Below are positions 44,824 to 55,969 of a stretch of DNA of 64,000 nucleotides, one piece after another. Under the pieces are notes generated by a model. The model did not search any database, was not told the DNA's origin, and worked only from the letters and a program-made list of their open reading frames with translations. The translations under genes were made by a program, and so were the position numbers. The stretch lies in assembly GCA_043228905.1 (NCBI GenBank), contig JBHGNT010000007.1, positions 9,734,001-9,798,000 of the forward strand, in the 5' to 3' direction. Source of the DNA: Azolla caroliniana (taxonomy: Eukaryota > Polypodiophyta). Positions within the stretch are counted from its first letter, which is position 1. Each line of letters begins with the position of its first letter.

Positions 44824-45116
44824 ATATCAAGTGTAGTTCAGGTTGCAATTTCTACGAGAAAAGTCTCATAACTCACAAATACAAGACATCAAACCTTGTG
44901 GTGACCTAATATACATGTATTTGGTTCCAATGGTTGCCATCAATTCCCAATATCCATGTGTATCGAATTTAAATTATAATATGTGTTGAGAAGCCTAAAC
45001 CGTATCATGGGACTTGGGCATTCAAAATTAGGTTTTACCATAAATCTCTGATTAAATCTTGTGTTTTATAGTGGGGTTAGAATTATTCACTCTATTCCCA
45101 ATCATAGAGGAGTCTT

Positions 45117-45347
45117 TTAATTTGATAAAAAAGTCGTTTTCTGTAACATAAAGCTCAACATATTAGCGGATTGAACTCAATTTCACTCGTATCAAAAGTA
45201 CGAGGTATATTGTTTAATTAAAGTAACGACATTTCTTGATACTTCATTCAAGGCGATAAAATCACATTTCACTTAAAAGGAAACATACTTCATGCTTTCC
45301 TTTAGTGAACGAAGAACCACGAAGGCAACACTAGGATATTATGTGTC
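45117..45347. mobile_element. 231-bp insertion sequence, copy 2
   Basis: Same element in the same spacer position; left flank GTCTT, right flank ATCTT. Confidence 0.68.
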
Positions 45348-45428
45348 ATCTTGCGTTTCCGCAATTTATGGTGAATTGAGATTTTGTTTTATTTAGAGAA
45401 ACATCCGTCCACTTTATCAACTCCATAC

Positions 45429-45501
45429 TCCATTGTAGTCTAGTTGGTTAGGATACTCGGCTTTCGCCTGAGTGACCCGTGTTGATGTTCCAGCAATGGA
45501 A
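45429..45501 (+). pseudogene. tRNA-Glu(TTC), degenerate
   Basis: Loop CTTTCGC, T arm GTGTTGATGTTCC. Confidence 0.7.
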
Positions 45502-45778
45502 ACATCAAGTGTAGTTCAGGTTGCAATTTATACGAAAAAAGTGTCATAATTGACAAATATAAGACATAAAATCTTGTGGTAACATAATATACATGTAGTC
45601 GGTTCCAATAGTGGCCACCAATTCCCAATATCCATGCGTATCGAATTTGAAAGTATAATACGTGCTGAAAAACGTAAACCGTATCATATCAATTGGGCAT
45701 TCAAAAATGAAATATCCCATAAATATCTGATTAAATCTTGTATGTTATAATGTCTATTCCCAGTCATTGAGGAATCTT

Positions 45779-46009
45779 TTAATTTGATAACAAAGTCGTC
45801 TTTTATAAAATAAACCTTAACATATTAGTTGATTGAAATCAATATCACTCGTATGAAAAGTACGAGGTATCTTGTTTAATTAAACTAACGACATTTCTCG
45901 ATAATTTAGTCAAGGATATAAAATCACATTTCACTTAAAAGAAAACATACTTGATGCTCTCCTTTACTAAACGGAGAACCTCGATGGCAACACTAGGATA
46001 TCATGTGTC
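45779..46009. mobile_element. 231-bp insertion sequence, copy 3
   Basis: Flanked by ATCTT on both sides like copy 1. Confidence 0.7.
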
Positions 46010-46091
46010 ATCTTGCGTTTCCGCAATTTATGGTTAATTGAGATTTTATATTATTTTTGAGAAACATCCTTCAACATTGTCAACTCCATTC

Positions 46092-46164
46092 TCCGTTGTA
46101 GTGTAGTTGGTTAGGAGACTCGGCTTTCACCCGAGCGACTTAGGTTCAAGTCCCGGCAATGGAA
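46092..46164 (+). tRNA. tRNA-Glu(TTC), T stem mismatched
   Basis: Anticodon arm perfect, acceptor TCCGTTG/CAATGGA with one wobble, T stem TTAGG/CCCGG poor. Confidence 0.68.
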
Positions 46165-46318
46165 TTGACAAATACAAGACATGAAATCTTGTGGTGACAT
46201 AATCTACATGTAGTGGGTTACAATGGTTGCCTCCAATTCAAAATATCCATACTAATCGAATTTTAAAGGATAATACCTGTTGAGAAACCTAAAGCGTCTC
46301 ATCTGACTTGCGCATTCA

Positions 46319-46947
46319 GCGCGTGCATGTGCTACTCGAGCAACCACTGGAGTCTTGGACTGGGGAGGATGTTTGCAGAATTATCAAAGAGATGACGATC
46401 AATGTAAGATTAGATGAAATTGGTTTACTTGAGAAGAAGAACGATTGTACACTTGAGAAGTAGAAAATATGAAGAAGATAAAGACAAATATAATTATATT
46501 GATGATAATGGTGTTGTTGATATCACATATTGAGCCCCCCTTACAGAAGCCCAACTAGAGGCTTTTATAGGTCTTTCCATGCTTGTGACATGCACAAAAC
46601 CATGGTCTAAAACCATGGTTTTGTGCACACGGTTTTGCTTATGTCATGCACAAACCATGGGTTTAGAACCATGGTTTTGTGCACATGGTTTTCTATGGTT
46701 GTTTCGTCTATAATTCGTATATGAAAAGAAAATACATAAAATCTACACTATATGATAGTTGTCCTAGTGGTAAGGCAAATATCTTGTATCTTAGAGGTGC
46801 AAGGTTCAAACCTTGCTTTCATCCCTTTGTATGAACTCAAGTGCTACTAGGCCTTAGGCTTATTTGCTAACTGTATGTGCAATGTTGCACATCCTTGGTT
46901 TGTTCACCTCACTCAGTTTCACACTGTAGCTAAAAATCGTCACGACA
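46319..46947 (-). repeat. TR-GAG2 left LTR (3' LTR), outer end truncated
   Basis: Lacks about the last 17 bases found in the right copy. Contains a perfect 16-bp hairpin (46591-46606 with 46612-46627) and a second, slightly imperfect one (46648-46660 with 46669-46683). Confidence 0.87.
46755..46822 (+). other. tRNA-like module in left TR-GAG2 LTR
   Basis: A-box-like TTGTCCTAGTGG (about 46759-46770) and B-box-like GGTTCAAACC (46803-46812). Weaker than in TR-GAG1 but in the same relative place. Confidence 0.55.
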
Positions 46948-47269
46948 TCCACCCCCACCAAACCCGCACATCCTCCTATATGTGCCGAGAAAGGTGAAGA
47001 GGTGAGATCTTTGGCAACGATGATCAACCGAGTTCCTCTGCACGCTCGTCGACCTCGTCTGACTTCGTCTTCCACTTCGAGTATGCGCAATCTTTCCAAC
47101 CGAACCACCGTAGCCACCCGATCTACCATATCCGGCGCTCACATCTTCTTCCCCAATCGGTTGTAGTAGATCTACCAAACGATGTCGTCGATCCGACTGC
47201 TCTTCTTTCTTCCACCGCGCGTGTCCTTCGATTGGACTCCTGGCCACTCCTCGCACTCACCGTCTTCAA

Positions 47270-48980
47270 CTAGGTGTTGTGGATCGTTCGTGTCGATCTC
47301 GGATTATGCCAGGTTTGCCCTTGTCTGGATCGGTCTCCGCCGATTGCTTGTTGGCTCGGTTGGCCTTCCTCTGCATTCGCATTTCGCCGAGTTGGGCTCG
47401 ACCGATTGATTTTGGCCAGGTCGGCCCGCTTTTGGATCAGGATCATCCGATCGATTTCCTCCGAATCAAGTTTCGGTCGGGTCGGCCCCGGTCGATCATC
47501 TCCCATGTGGATCTTCCTTCGTTCGACTGGTTCACGACTCTTCCTTCCTTCCTGCATGCTGCCTCTCCATCGAACTCAACCGCGGCTTCATCTTTGGCCT
47601 CCTCGTCGGCCACATCCTTCCCTCCGTGTATGCTCGCCTCGAGCCATATTGTCTCCTCTCCGCCACCTCCTTTATCTTCGGTCTTATGTCGACACACGGT
47701 CTCGACTGCCGAATTCTTCGAAACCAGTGTGAAGGAATCCCTTCGTTCATGTACATTTACCTTGTCTTCCTCATCGCCCTTCCGGTCGTCCGCTTTTCCG
47801 TCCACACATTCCGTCTCTCCGGTCTCATGTTGGCGCACGTGCACAACCGCCGAAGTCTCTAGACTAAGCGTGGAGAAAGTGTCGACATGGCTATACGTCG
47901 TCGACTCGTCCATAGCCACCTCCGATCGATGTCGTTTGTCATGGCTACCTCCTCAATCACGTCGGACTCAAACACTTTATCTCCCTCGATCATGCAATTT
48001 TTTCTCATGCTTGCACCTTCATCACCCGATGTTTCATACACAATGTGTGTTGCGAAACACTTATCCTCCCTCGAAGTGGCGTTCGCCGTCCTCGAGTCAT
48101 CGGCCTTCTCCTTGGCCGTCATTTTTTCGTAAGACAAGTAGGTGACTTGTTTCGCACCTTCTCTCTCGGTACCATCATACCGAACCTGAGCCTTTGTATC
48201 GGCCACTTCATTAACCCGCATTTGTTGGGAGGTCTCTTCTTCCTCGATCACCATTCGCCTCGGTTTTGTCTCCCTTTTAAGCTTTATTTCTTTTGTTGGT
48301 GGCGCGTTCCTGCATCTCGCCCCTCTTCGATCGTCCCTCATGGGCCGTCTTGTTGTTGTCGATATTCTCACTCGTCCCTTATCGTGCAGTCGGCATACAC
48401 TTTTCACTTTGCTCCAATCCTCGATGAGGCCATTTTCACCATCATCTTCTTCGAGTTTGAGGCTGATGGCCATCCTTTCCATTCGATCGATTGACTTCAC
48501 GAACATAAGGACCTTATCGACCCCCACCATTCTTTGTTCCCGCTCCGATTGTTGAGAAAAATGATGCTCGAAGTCTACGAATGCTTGTGTCGCGCCTTGC
48601 TGGGTCTTCGCTGATGTCACCCATTGGTCGAAGTTGCGTCGATCTCATCCCTTCAGTCTCTCATAGCCATATTCCTCCATTAGAGCCTTCTCGAAAGTCT
48701 CCCACGAATCATGAGCTTCTAGAAGCTCTTTTACATCTTTGAAGATCAGTTGAGACACCACCCAACAAAAGTACTCCAGCCTCATAGCTTCATCCACACC
48801 TCTTGAATCCATCTCCGCATTGTAGACTTTTAGAAAACTTTGGACTTCAGTGCCATTGAAATAGCTCACTCGCTCGACTACCCTATTGATGGCTTGTTGG
48901 GCTTCATTTCGTCTTTTCCCTTCTCTCAGAAACTCCATCATCCTTTTTGACATTGCCTCCATGAGATATTCGCCATCCAT
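47270..48980 (-). pseudogene. TR-GAG2 gag, frameshifted and with a stop
   Basis: Starts at the ATG 48980 (MDGEYLMEAMSKRM). It aligns with TR-GAG1 Gag: FNGTEVQSFLKVYNAEM, WETFEKALMEEYGYERLKG, then TGA (near 48645), then ATQAFVDFEHHFSQQSEREQ and DKVLMFVKSIDRMERM. Downstream pieces in other frames (to about 47270) keep the ETGET and GGGEET segments of the acidic middle. The basic 16-residue repeats of TR-GAG1 are not evident. Confidence 0.82.
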
Positions 48981-49001
48981 CTTCGTCCTCCCTTGCTACT
49001 C

Positions 49002-49019
49002 TTCACGTCGGGTTCACCA
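49002..49019 (-). other. TR-GAG2 primer-binding site
   Basis: TGGTGAACCCGACGTGAA on the minus strand, five bases from the LTR edge, as in TR-GAG1. Confidence 0.8.
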
Positions 49020-49024
49020 AATGA

Positions 49025-49667
49025 TGTCCCGAAGATTCGCACGTGCGTGTGCTATTCGAGAGACCATCGGAGTCTTGGACTGGGGAGGATGTTTGCAGAA
49101 TTATCAAAGAGATGACGATCAATGTAAGATTAGATGAAATTGGTTTACTTGAGAAGAAGAACGATTGTACACTTGAGAAGTAGAAAATATGAAGAAGATA
49201 AAGACAAATATAATTATATTGATGATAATGGTGTTGTTGATATCACATATTAAGCCCCCCTTACACAAACCCAACTTGAAGCTTTTATAGGTCTTCCCAT
49301 GCTTGTGACATGCACAAAACCATGGTCTAAAACCATGGTTTTGTGCACACGGTTTTGCTTATGTCATGCACAAACCATGGGTTTAGAACCATGGTTTTGT
49401 GCACATGGTTTTCTATGGTTGTTTCGTCTATAATTCGTATATGAAAAGGAAATACATAAAATCTACACTATATGATAGTTGTCCTAGTGGTAAGGCAAAT
49501 ATCTTGTATCTTAGAGGTGCAAGGTTCAAACCTTGCTTGCACTCCTCTGTATGAACTCAAGTGCCACTAGGCCTTAGGCTTATTTGCTAAGTGTATGTGC
49601 ACTGTTGCACATCCTTGGTTTATTCATCTCACTCGGTTTCACACCGTAGCTAAAAATCGTCATGACA
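49025..49667 (-). repeat. TR-GAG2 right LTR (5' LTR)
   Basis: 643 bp, TGTC at one end and GACA at the other, so its tips form a short inverted repeat. Carries the same two hairpins (about 49310-49405). Confidence 0.88.
49475..49542 (+). other. tRNA-like module in right TR-GAG2 LTR
   Basis: A-box-like at 49479-49490, B-box-like GGTTCAAACC at 49523-49532. Confidence 0.55.
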
Positions 49668-52026
49668 ACGTCGACCTCAGTTGGCCAGCGATACCACTTC
49701 AAATTTCTTGGAGAGCTCTTCGATTATAGAGTCCTCCATCACTTTCTTGTTGATATTGTTGATCGGCTTGTTAGGCTCGACCGTCACAAGTCCCTTGGAA
49801 TTTGAAACTGATACCGGTTCCGAGAGCACACCTACCGAAGCTGATCGAGCTCTTAAAGGAGAAGGTGAATATGGGAATTTTGGAACCATCGAATGCTCCC
49901 TATTCTAATAGGTCGTTCACGATGCCGAAAAAGAATGGATCATTGTGATTCTTCCAAGATCTCTAACCCGTCAACAAGGTGACGATCGGAAATGTCGGAA
50001 TCAGTTCAAGCATGGATGAATTTGCCGAAGCCTTCGTGGGAAGATCGATCTGTTCCATTGGTGATCTCTACTCGGGCTATGACCAGTATTAGTTGGCTAT
50101 CGATAGTAGAGACATAACGACAATGTGGATGCTGATCGGGCTGGGGCGGATGTGTACCTTACCTCAAGGTGCAACGAATTCGGTGGCTCATATGGTGAAT
50201 GCCATGAACAAGGTCTTGAAGGATTGCATCCCAGGCATCACGATGCCATTCTTGGATGACATTCCGATAAAAGGATGTTCGGATGAGGAGAAGAATGAAT
50301 CGAAAGATAAGGATGGATGCAGAAAGTTCATCGTGGATCATATGGAAGATTGCGAGAAGGTGCTCCAAAGGCTTGAAGATGCGAATTTGACATTTTTGGG
50401 AGAAAAATCCGCATTCGGGAAATCGGAGATCTTGGTGGTAGGCCACTTGTGTGGAGCATATGGTCGGAAGCCTTCGCCATCCAAGGTGAATGCGATCCAG
50501 GACATGAAAGAAGAATGTGTAAGCCAAATGGAGGTTCAAAGGTTCCTTGGAGCATGCGCGTTTTATCATATTTGGATTCCACACTATGCCCACATTGCTG
50601 AGCCATTATACAGTCTACTAAAGAAGAAGCAGTGGTTCGAATGGACGAGCGAGCATACTGTCTCCATCCAAAGGCTAAAGAAATTATTGATGGAGGCACC
50701 TACATTATAGAAGGCGAACTATTCAGAAGGGAAGCCCATTTTCGTGACCGTGGATACTAGTCCAACCGGAATCGGATGGGTTATCAACCAAGAAGACGAA
50801 GATTGCAACCGATATGCAATTCGGTTTGGCACAGAAGTGTTAAGTGATAGGCAAAGAAGGTATGCCCAAGTGAAGAGGGAGCTATGGGGAATCGTTTCGG
50901 CGATCAAGTCTGATAGTGACTACCGTATTGGAGCAGAAGTCATAATTGAGGCAGATTGCCTACCAATTTTAGGTATGATATCTGGTTGTAATACACCAGA
51001 TAGTGTCATGTTGCGTTGGATTGCATATATCAAATTATTGAACCCGGAGATTCGTCATGTAGCTGGGAGTCGTAATGTCATTGCAGAATTGCTATCACGA
51101 GCGAGATACGACAGAGAGGAAGATCGACATTCTGATGAAGAGGATGTTGGCTTGGATTTCTTTACAAGTTCCTACATTTGGGTGTTGGCTACTTTCATAG
51201 AAGAGGACTACGAAGGTGAATTCGTGGAGATCGGAAAATACTTGAGTTCTCTCCAAAAAGATGAATCATGGTCAATGGAAGACTTCCACTGAATTCAGAA
51301 GGCATACAAGTATTTCCTTAAGGATGGAGATCTTTGGAGGCATGCAAAAAAAGAAGAATGGGACTCCGATGAGAGTTGTCTGCAAGCTAGAGGACCGACA
51401 AAAACTAATGTCTGAATTTCATGATAGTGTTTTTGCAGGCCACCGAGGAATATGGGCCACGTTCACGAAGCTTAAGGATGTAGCAGCTTATGTGGAAGCA
51501 TGTAAGGAATGTCAGATGTTTTCGAATATTCGCCATCGAGATGAACTTCATCCGACTTACCCGTTGACTATGCATTACAAGCGGATGGTGGACATCGTAA
51601 TGATGCCAATGGGGCGATGGCAGATGAAGTATCTTGTGCTCGCGAGAGAGGATCTTACCAATGAAGTTAAAGGGCCAACATTGAGAACTAAAGAGACATC
51701 ATCAGTATGTAGATTCCTTCTTGAAGATGGATGCGTCGGCAAGATAGTGGCTGATAGACGCGAGCTAGACACCAATGAAGCAAGAGAATTCTTCTCTAGG
51801 ATGGGAATCAAATTATCTCTTACCACGGCGTATAATCCGGAAGCAAATGGGAAAGTGGAATGTGGCCATGGACCGATTATGAAGGCTCTAGTGAAAGCTT
51901 GCCATGGGATAATAGGAGAATGGCCGCGACTATTACCATTTGCACTATGCGTTGATAAGACTACTCACAACACGGTGACGGGATACATGGCCGTAGAGCT
52001 CATATTCGGACAGTTATTTCATGGTT
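49668..52026 (+). mobile_element. 5'-truncated divergent Ty3/gypsy fragment
   Basis: Pol coding sequence without LTRs, joined on the left to TR-GAG2 and on the right to array at TTTCATGGTTAATTGAG. The first 210 bp (49677-49889) read sensibly only on the minus strand (ends EDSIIEELSKKFEVVSLAN), so that part may be an inverted or foreign piece. Confidence 0.82.
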
Positions 52027-52028
52027 AA
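49884..52028 (+). pseudogene. divergent gypsy pol (RT, RNase H, integrase), decayed
   Basis: RT: NAPYSNRSF, PVNKVTIGN, GDLYSGYDQY, LPQGATNSVAHM, then FLDDIPIKG (near 50255). RNase H: VTVDTSPTGIGW (near 50742) and a weakened final motif IAELLSRA. Integrase: FHDSVFAGHRG with CKECQ, and DDE residues in VDIVMMP, VADRRELD and ANGKVECGH. Stops near 49948, 49963, 50090, 50708 and 51290, and a frameshift near 51360. These motifs (SGYDQ, LPQGATNS) differ from both the chromovirus and the OTA elements here. I recall similar sequences in fungal and non-seed plant genomes, which I cannot check. Confidence 0.82.
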
Positions 52029-52117
52029 TTGAGAAATCTTAGATTTCCGTAATTTATGGTTAATTGAGATTTTATTTTATTTTAGAGAAATATGCCTCAA
52101 CTTTATCAACTTTATAC

Positions 52118-52190
52118 TCAATTGTAGTCTAGTTGGTTAGGATACTCGGCTTTCACCCGAGCAACCCGAGTTCAAGTCTCGACCATGGAA
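52118..52190 (+). tRNA. tRNA-Glu(TTC), mismatched
   Basis: TCAATTG/CCATGGA acceptor has two mismatches; anticodon arm perfect. TTTT about 26 bases downstream. Confidence 0.65.
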
Positions 52191-52547
52191 ACATCAGGTC
52201 TAGTTCATATTGCGTACATTTTATACGAAAAAAGTCACTTAATTAACAAATACAAGACATATAACCTTGTGGTGACATAATCTACATGTAGTGGGTTACA
52301 ATGGTTGCCTCCAATTCGAAGTTTCCATGTGTATCGAATTCGAAAGGATAGTACGTGTTGAAAAACCTAAAGCGTCGCATGTGACTTGCACATTCAAAAT
52401 TAAGTTTTACAATAAATATCTAATTAAATTTTGGCGGTTAGAATTATTCACTCTATTCTTAATCATTGAGAAATCTAGCATTTCTGCAATTTATTGAGAT
52501 TTTATTTTATTCTAGAGAAACATCCATCAACTTTATTAAATTCATAA

Positions 52548-52620
52548 TCCATTGTAGTCTAGTTGGTTAGGATAATCGGCTTTCACCCGAGCGACCTAGG
52601 TTCAAGTACCAGCAATGAAA
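52548..52620 (+). tRNA. tRNA-Glu(TTC), mismatched
   Basis: Anticodon stem ATCGG/CCGAG, 3' strand CAATGAA, T stem CTAGG/ACCAG. Confidence 0.62.
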
Positions 52621-52980
52621 ACATCAAGTCTAGTTACGGTTGCATCTTGTAAAAAAAAGGTCTGATAATTAACAAATACAAGACAAAACACCTGGTGGTC
52701 ACATAATCTACATGTAGTGGGTTACAATGGTTTCCACATATTCAAAATATCCATCCGTATCGAATTTGAAAGGATAATACGTGTTGGAAAACCTAAAGCG
52801 TCTCATATGACTTGCGCATTCAAAATTAAGTCTTATAATAAATATCTAATTAAATCTTGCCTGTTAGAATTATTCAATCTATTCCTAATCTTTGAGGAAT
52901 CTTGCGTTTCTGCAATTTATGGTTAATCGAGATTTTATTTTATTTTAGAGAAAGATTCTTCAACTCTATCAACTCCGTAC

Positions 52981-53053
52981 TCCATTGTAGTCTACTTGGT
53001 TACGATACTCGGCTTTCACCCGAGCGACCCGGGTTCAAGTCCCGGCAATGGAG
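52981..53053 (+). tRNA. tRNA-Glu(TTC), near canonical
   Basis: Perfect acceptor, anticodon and T stems. Small D-arm changes (CTACTTGGTTACGAT) and discriminator G instead of A. Confidence 0.8.
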
Positions 53054-53315
53054 ACAGCTAGTCTAGTTCAGGTTCCATCTTGTAAAAAGAGGTCTCATAA
53101 TTAACAAATACAAGACATAAAACCTTGTGGTGACATAATCTACATGTACTGGGTTACAATGGTTGCCTACAACTGAAAATATCCATACGTATCGAATTTG
53201 ATAGGATAATACGTATTATAAAACCTAAACCGTCTCATATGATTCAGGAATCTTGCGTTTCTGCAATTTCTAGTGTAGTCTAGAGAAAGATCCTTCAACT
53301 CTATCACCTCCGTAC

Positions 53316-53388
53316 TCTATTGTAGTCTAGTTGGTTAGGATAGTCGGCATTCACTCAAGCAAACCGGGTTCAAATCCCGGTAATGGAA
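53316..53388 (+). pseudogene. tRNA-Glu(TTC), degenerate
   Basis: GTCGG/TCAAG anticodon stem and CATTCAC loop (A33). Confidence 0.7.
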
Positions 53389-53838
53389 ACAACAAGTCTA
53401 GTCCGGGTTGTGTCTTGTAATAATAAAGTCTCATAATTAACAAATACGAGACATAAAACCTTGTGGTGACATAATCTACATGTAGTGGGTTACAATAGTT
53501 CTATCTTGGACGAAAAAGTCTCATAATTAACAAATACAAGACATAAGACCTTGTGGTGACATAATCTACAAGTAGTGGGTTACAATGGTTGCCTCCAATT
53601 CGAAATATCCATACGTATCGAATTTGAAAGGATAATACGTGTTGAAAAACCTAATGCGTCTCATGTGACTTGCGCATTAAAAATTAACTTTTAGCATAAA
53701 TATCTAATTAAATGTTGCCTGTTAGAATTATTCACTCTATTCTTAATCATTGAGGAATCTTGCGTTTCTGCAATTTATGGTTAATTCAGATTTTATTTTA
53801 TTTTAGAGAATGATCCTTCAACTCTGTCAACTCCGTAC

Positions 53839-53911
53839 TCCATTGTAGTCTAGTTGGTTAGGATACTCGGCTTTCACCCGAGTGACCCGGGTTCAAATAC
53901 CGGCAATGGAA
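53839..53911 (+). tRNA. tRNA-Glu(TTC)
   Basis: Perfect acceptor and anticodon stems, one T-stem mismatch (TTCAAATACC). Confidence 0.8.
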
Positions 53912-54271
53912 ACAACAAGTCTAGTTCAGGTTGCGTCTTGAAATAAAAAAGTCTCATAATTAACAAATACAAAACATAAAACCTGGTGGTGACATAATCT
54001 ACATGTAGTGGGTTACAACGGTTGCCTCCAAATCAAAATATCCATACGTATCGAAATTGAAAGGATAATATGTTTTGAAAAACCTAAAGCGTGTCATGTG
54101 ACTTGCGCATTCAAAATTAAGTCTTAGAATAAATATCTAATTAAATCTTGGTTTTTAGAATTATTCAATATATTCCTAATCATTGAGGAATCTTGCGTTT
54201 CTACAATTGATGCTTAATTGAGATTTTATTTTATTTTAGAGAAACATCCTTTAACTCTATCAACTCCATAC

Positions 54272-54290
54272 TCCATTCTAGTCTAGTTGC
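54272..54290 (+). pseudogene. tRNA-Glu 5' fragment
   Basis: TCCATTCTAGTCTAGTTG runs straight into GCATCTTG of the downstream spacer. A deletion at the shared GTTG removed the rest of the gene. Confidence 0.8.
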
Positions 54291-54626
54291 ATCTTGTAAA
54301 AAATAAGTCTCATAATTATCAAATACAAGACATAAAACCTTGTGGTGACATAATCTACATGTAGTGGGTTACAATGGTTGCCACCAATTCAAAATATCCT
54401 TACGTATGGAATTTGAAAGGATAATACGTGTTGAATAACCTCAAGCATGTCATGTGAGTTGCACATTGAAAATTAAGTCTTAGCATAAATATCTAATTAA
54501 ATCTTGCCTGTTAGAATTATTCAGTCTATTCCGAATCATTGAGAATCTTGTGTTTCTGCAATTTATGGTTAATTGAGATTTTATTTTATTTTAGAGAAAG
54601 ATCCTAGAACTCTATCAACTCCGTAC

Positions 54627-54699
54627 TCCATTGTAGTCTAGTTGGTTAGGATACTCGGCTTTCACCCGAGCGACCTAGGTTCAAGTCCCGATAATGAAA
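54627..54699 (+). tRNA. tRNA-Glu(TTC), mismatched
   Basis: Anticodon arm perfect; acceptor TCCATTG/TAATGAA and T stem weakened. Confidence 0.66.
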
Positions 54700-55003
54700 A
54701 CATCAAGTTTAGTTCAGGTTGTATCTTCTACAAAAAAAGTCTCATAATTAACAAATACAAGACATCAAGTCTAGTTCGAAATATCCATACGTATCGAATT
54801 TGAAAGGATAATACATGTTGAGAAACCTAAAGCATCTCATGTGATATGCACATTCAAAATTAAGGTTTACAATAAATATTGGCGGTTAGAATTATTCACT
54901 CTGTTCCTAATCATTGAGGAATCTTAGATTTCCGCAATTTATAGTTTATTGAGATTTTATTTTATTTTAGAGAAACATACTTCAACTTTATCAAACTTCA
55001 TAC

Positions 55004-55076
55004 TCCATTGTAGTCTAGTTGGTTACGATACTCGGCTTTCACCCGAGCGTCCCGGGTTCAAGTCCCGGCCATGGAA
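55004..55076 (+). tRNA. tRNA-Glu(TTC)
   Basis: Perfect anticodon and T stems; one acceptor mismatch (CCATGGA). Confidence 0.78.
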
Positions 55077-55361
55077 ACATCAAGTCTAGTTGAAGTCGCA
55101 TACAATTTATACGAAAAAAGTATCATAATTGACAAATACAAGGCAAAAAACCTTGTGGTGACATAATCTACATGTAGTGGGTTACAATGGTTGCCTCCAA
55201 TTCTAAATATCCATACATATCGAATTTGAAGGATAATACGTGTTGAAAATACCAAAGCATCTCTAGTGACTTGCGCATTCAAAATTAAGTCTTACAAACA
55301 TATCTAATTAAATCTTGGCGGTTAGAATTATTCACTCTATTCCTAATCATTCAGGAATCTT

Positions 55362-55593
55362 TTAATTTGACAAAGAAAATAGTCTTCTATAACATAAAGC
55401 TTAACATATTAGGCAATTGAACTCAATTTCACATGTATCGAAACTTCGAGGTATACTGTTGAATTAAAGTCAAGACATTTCTTGAGAATGCATTTGAGGG
55501 GAGAAAATCACATTTCACTTAAAAGGAAACATACTTGATGCTCTCCTTTAGTAAACGAAGAACCACGAAGGCATTACTAGGATATCATGTGTC
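55362..55593. mobile_element. 231-bp insertion sequence, copy 4
   Basis: Same start TTAATTTGA and end ATCATGTGTC, with ATCTT on both sides. Confidence 0.7.
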
Positions 55594-55675
55594 ATCTTGC
55601 GTTTCCGCAATTTATGGTTAATTGAGATTTTATTTTATTTTAGAGAAACATCCTTCCACTTTATCAATTCCATAC

Positions 55676-55748
55676 TCCATTGTAGTTTAGTTGGTTAGGA
55701 TACTCAGGGTTCACCCGAACGACCCGAGTTCATGTCCCGGCAATGGAA
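55676..55748 (+). pseudogene. tRNA-Glu remnant, anticodon arm decayed
   Basis: CTCAGGGTTCACCCGAA; same lineage as 44751. Confidence 0.72.
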
Positions 55749-55922
55749 ATATCAAGTGTAGTTCAGGTTGCTATTTCTACGAAAAAAGTCTCATAATTCA
55801 CAAATACAAGACATCAAACCTTGTGGTGACATAATATAGATGTAGTTGGTTCCAATGGTTGTGAGCAATTCGCAATATCCATTCGTATCAAATTTAAATT
55901 ATAATAGTTGGTTCCAATGGTT

Positions 55923-55969
55923 GCCCGAGCGACCCGAGTTCATGTCCCGGCAATGGAAATATCTAGTAT
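55923..55969 (+). pseudogene. tRNA-Glu 3' fragment
   Basis: Only from GCCCGAGCGACC on. Preceded by spacer GGTTCCAATGGTT, so a recombination product. Confidence 0.75.

Larger units (their letters stand above)
39976..46318 (+). repeat. tRNA-Glu tandem array, block C
   Basis: Thirteen full-length tRNAs and one fragment. From about 40.9 to 42.1 kb, pairs of tRNAs (one TCC, one TTC, 299 bp apart) repeat with a period of 736 bp. Three units near 44-46 kb carry a 231-bp insertion. Confidence 0.93.
46319..49667 (-). mobile_element. TR-GAG2: second gag-only LTR retrotransposon
   Basis: LTRs 46319-46947 (outer end lost) and 49025-49667 enclose a decayed gag on the minus strand. The primer-binding site is the same as in TR-GAG1, with a purine tract beside the left LTR. 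LTR sequences are unrelated to TR-GAG1 by eye but have the same plan (palindromes plus a tRNA-like module). No target duplication: the left side is array, the right side a gypsy fragment. Confidence 0.88.

Noticed and set aside
47279-48145. 288-residue + strand frame in TR-GAG2
   Set aside because: Shadow of the decayed gag on the other strand, which aligns with TR-GAG1 Gag.
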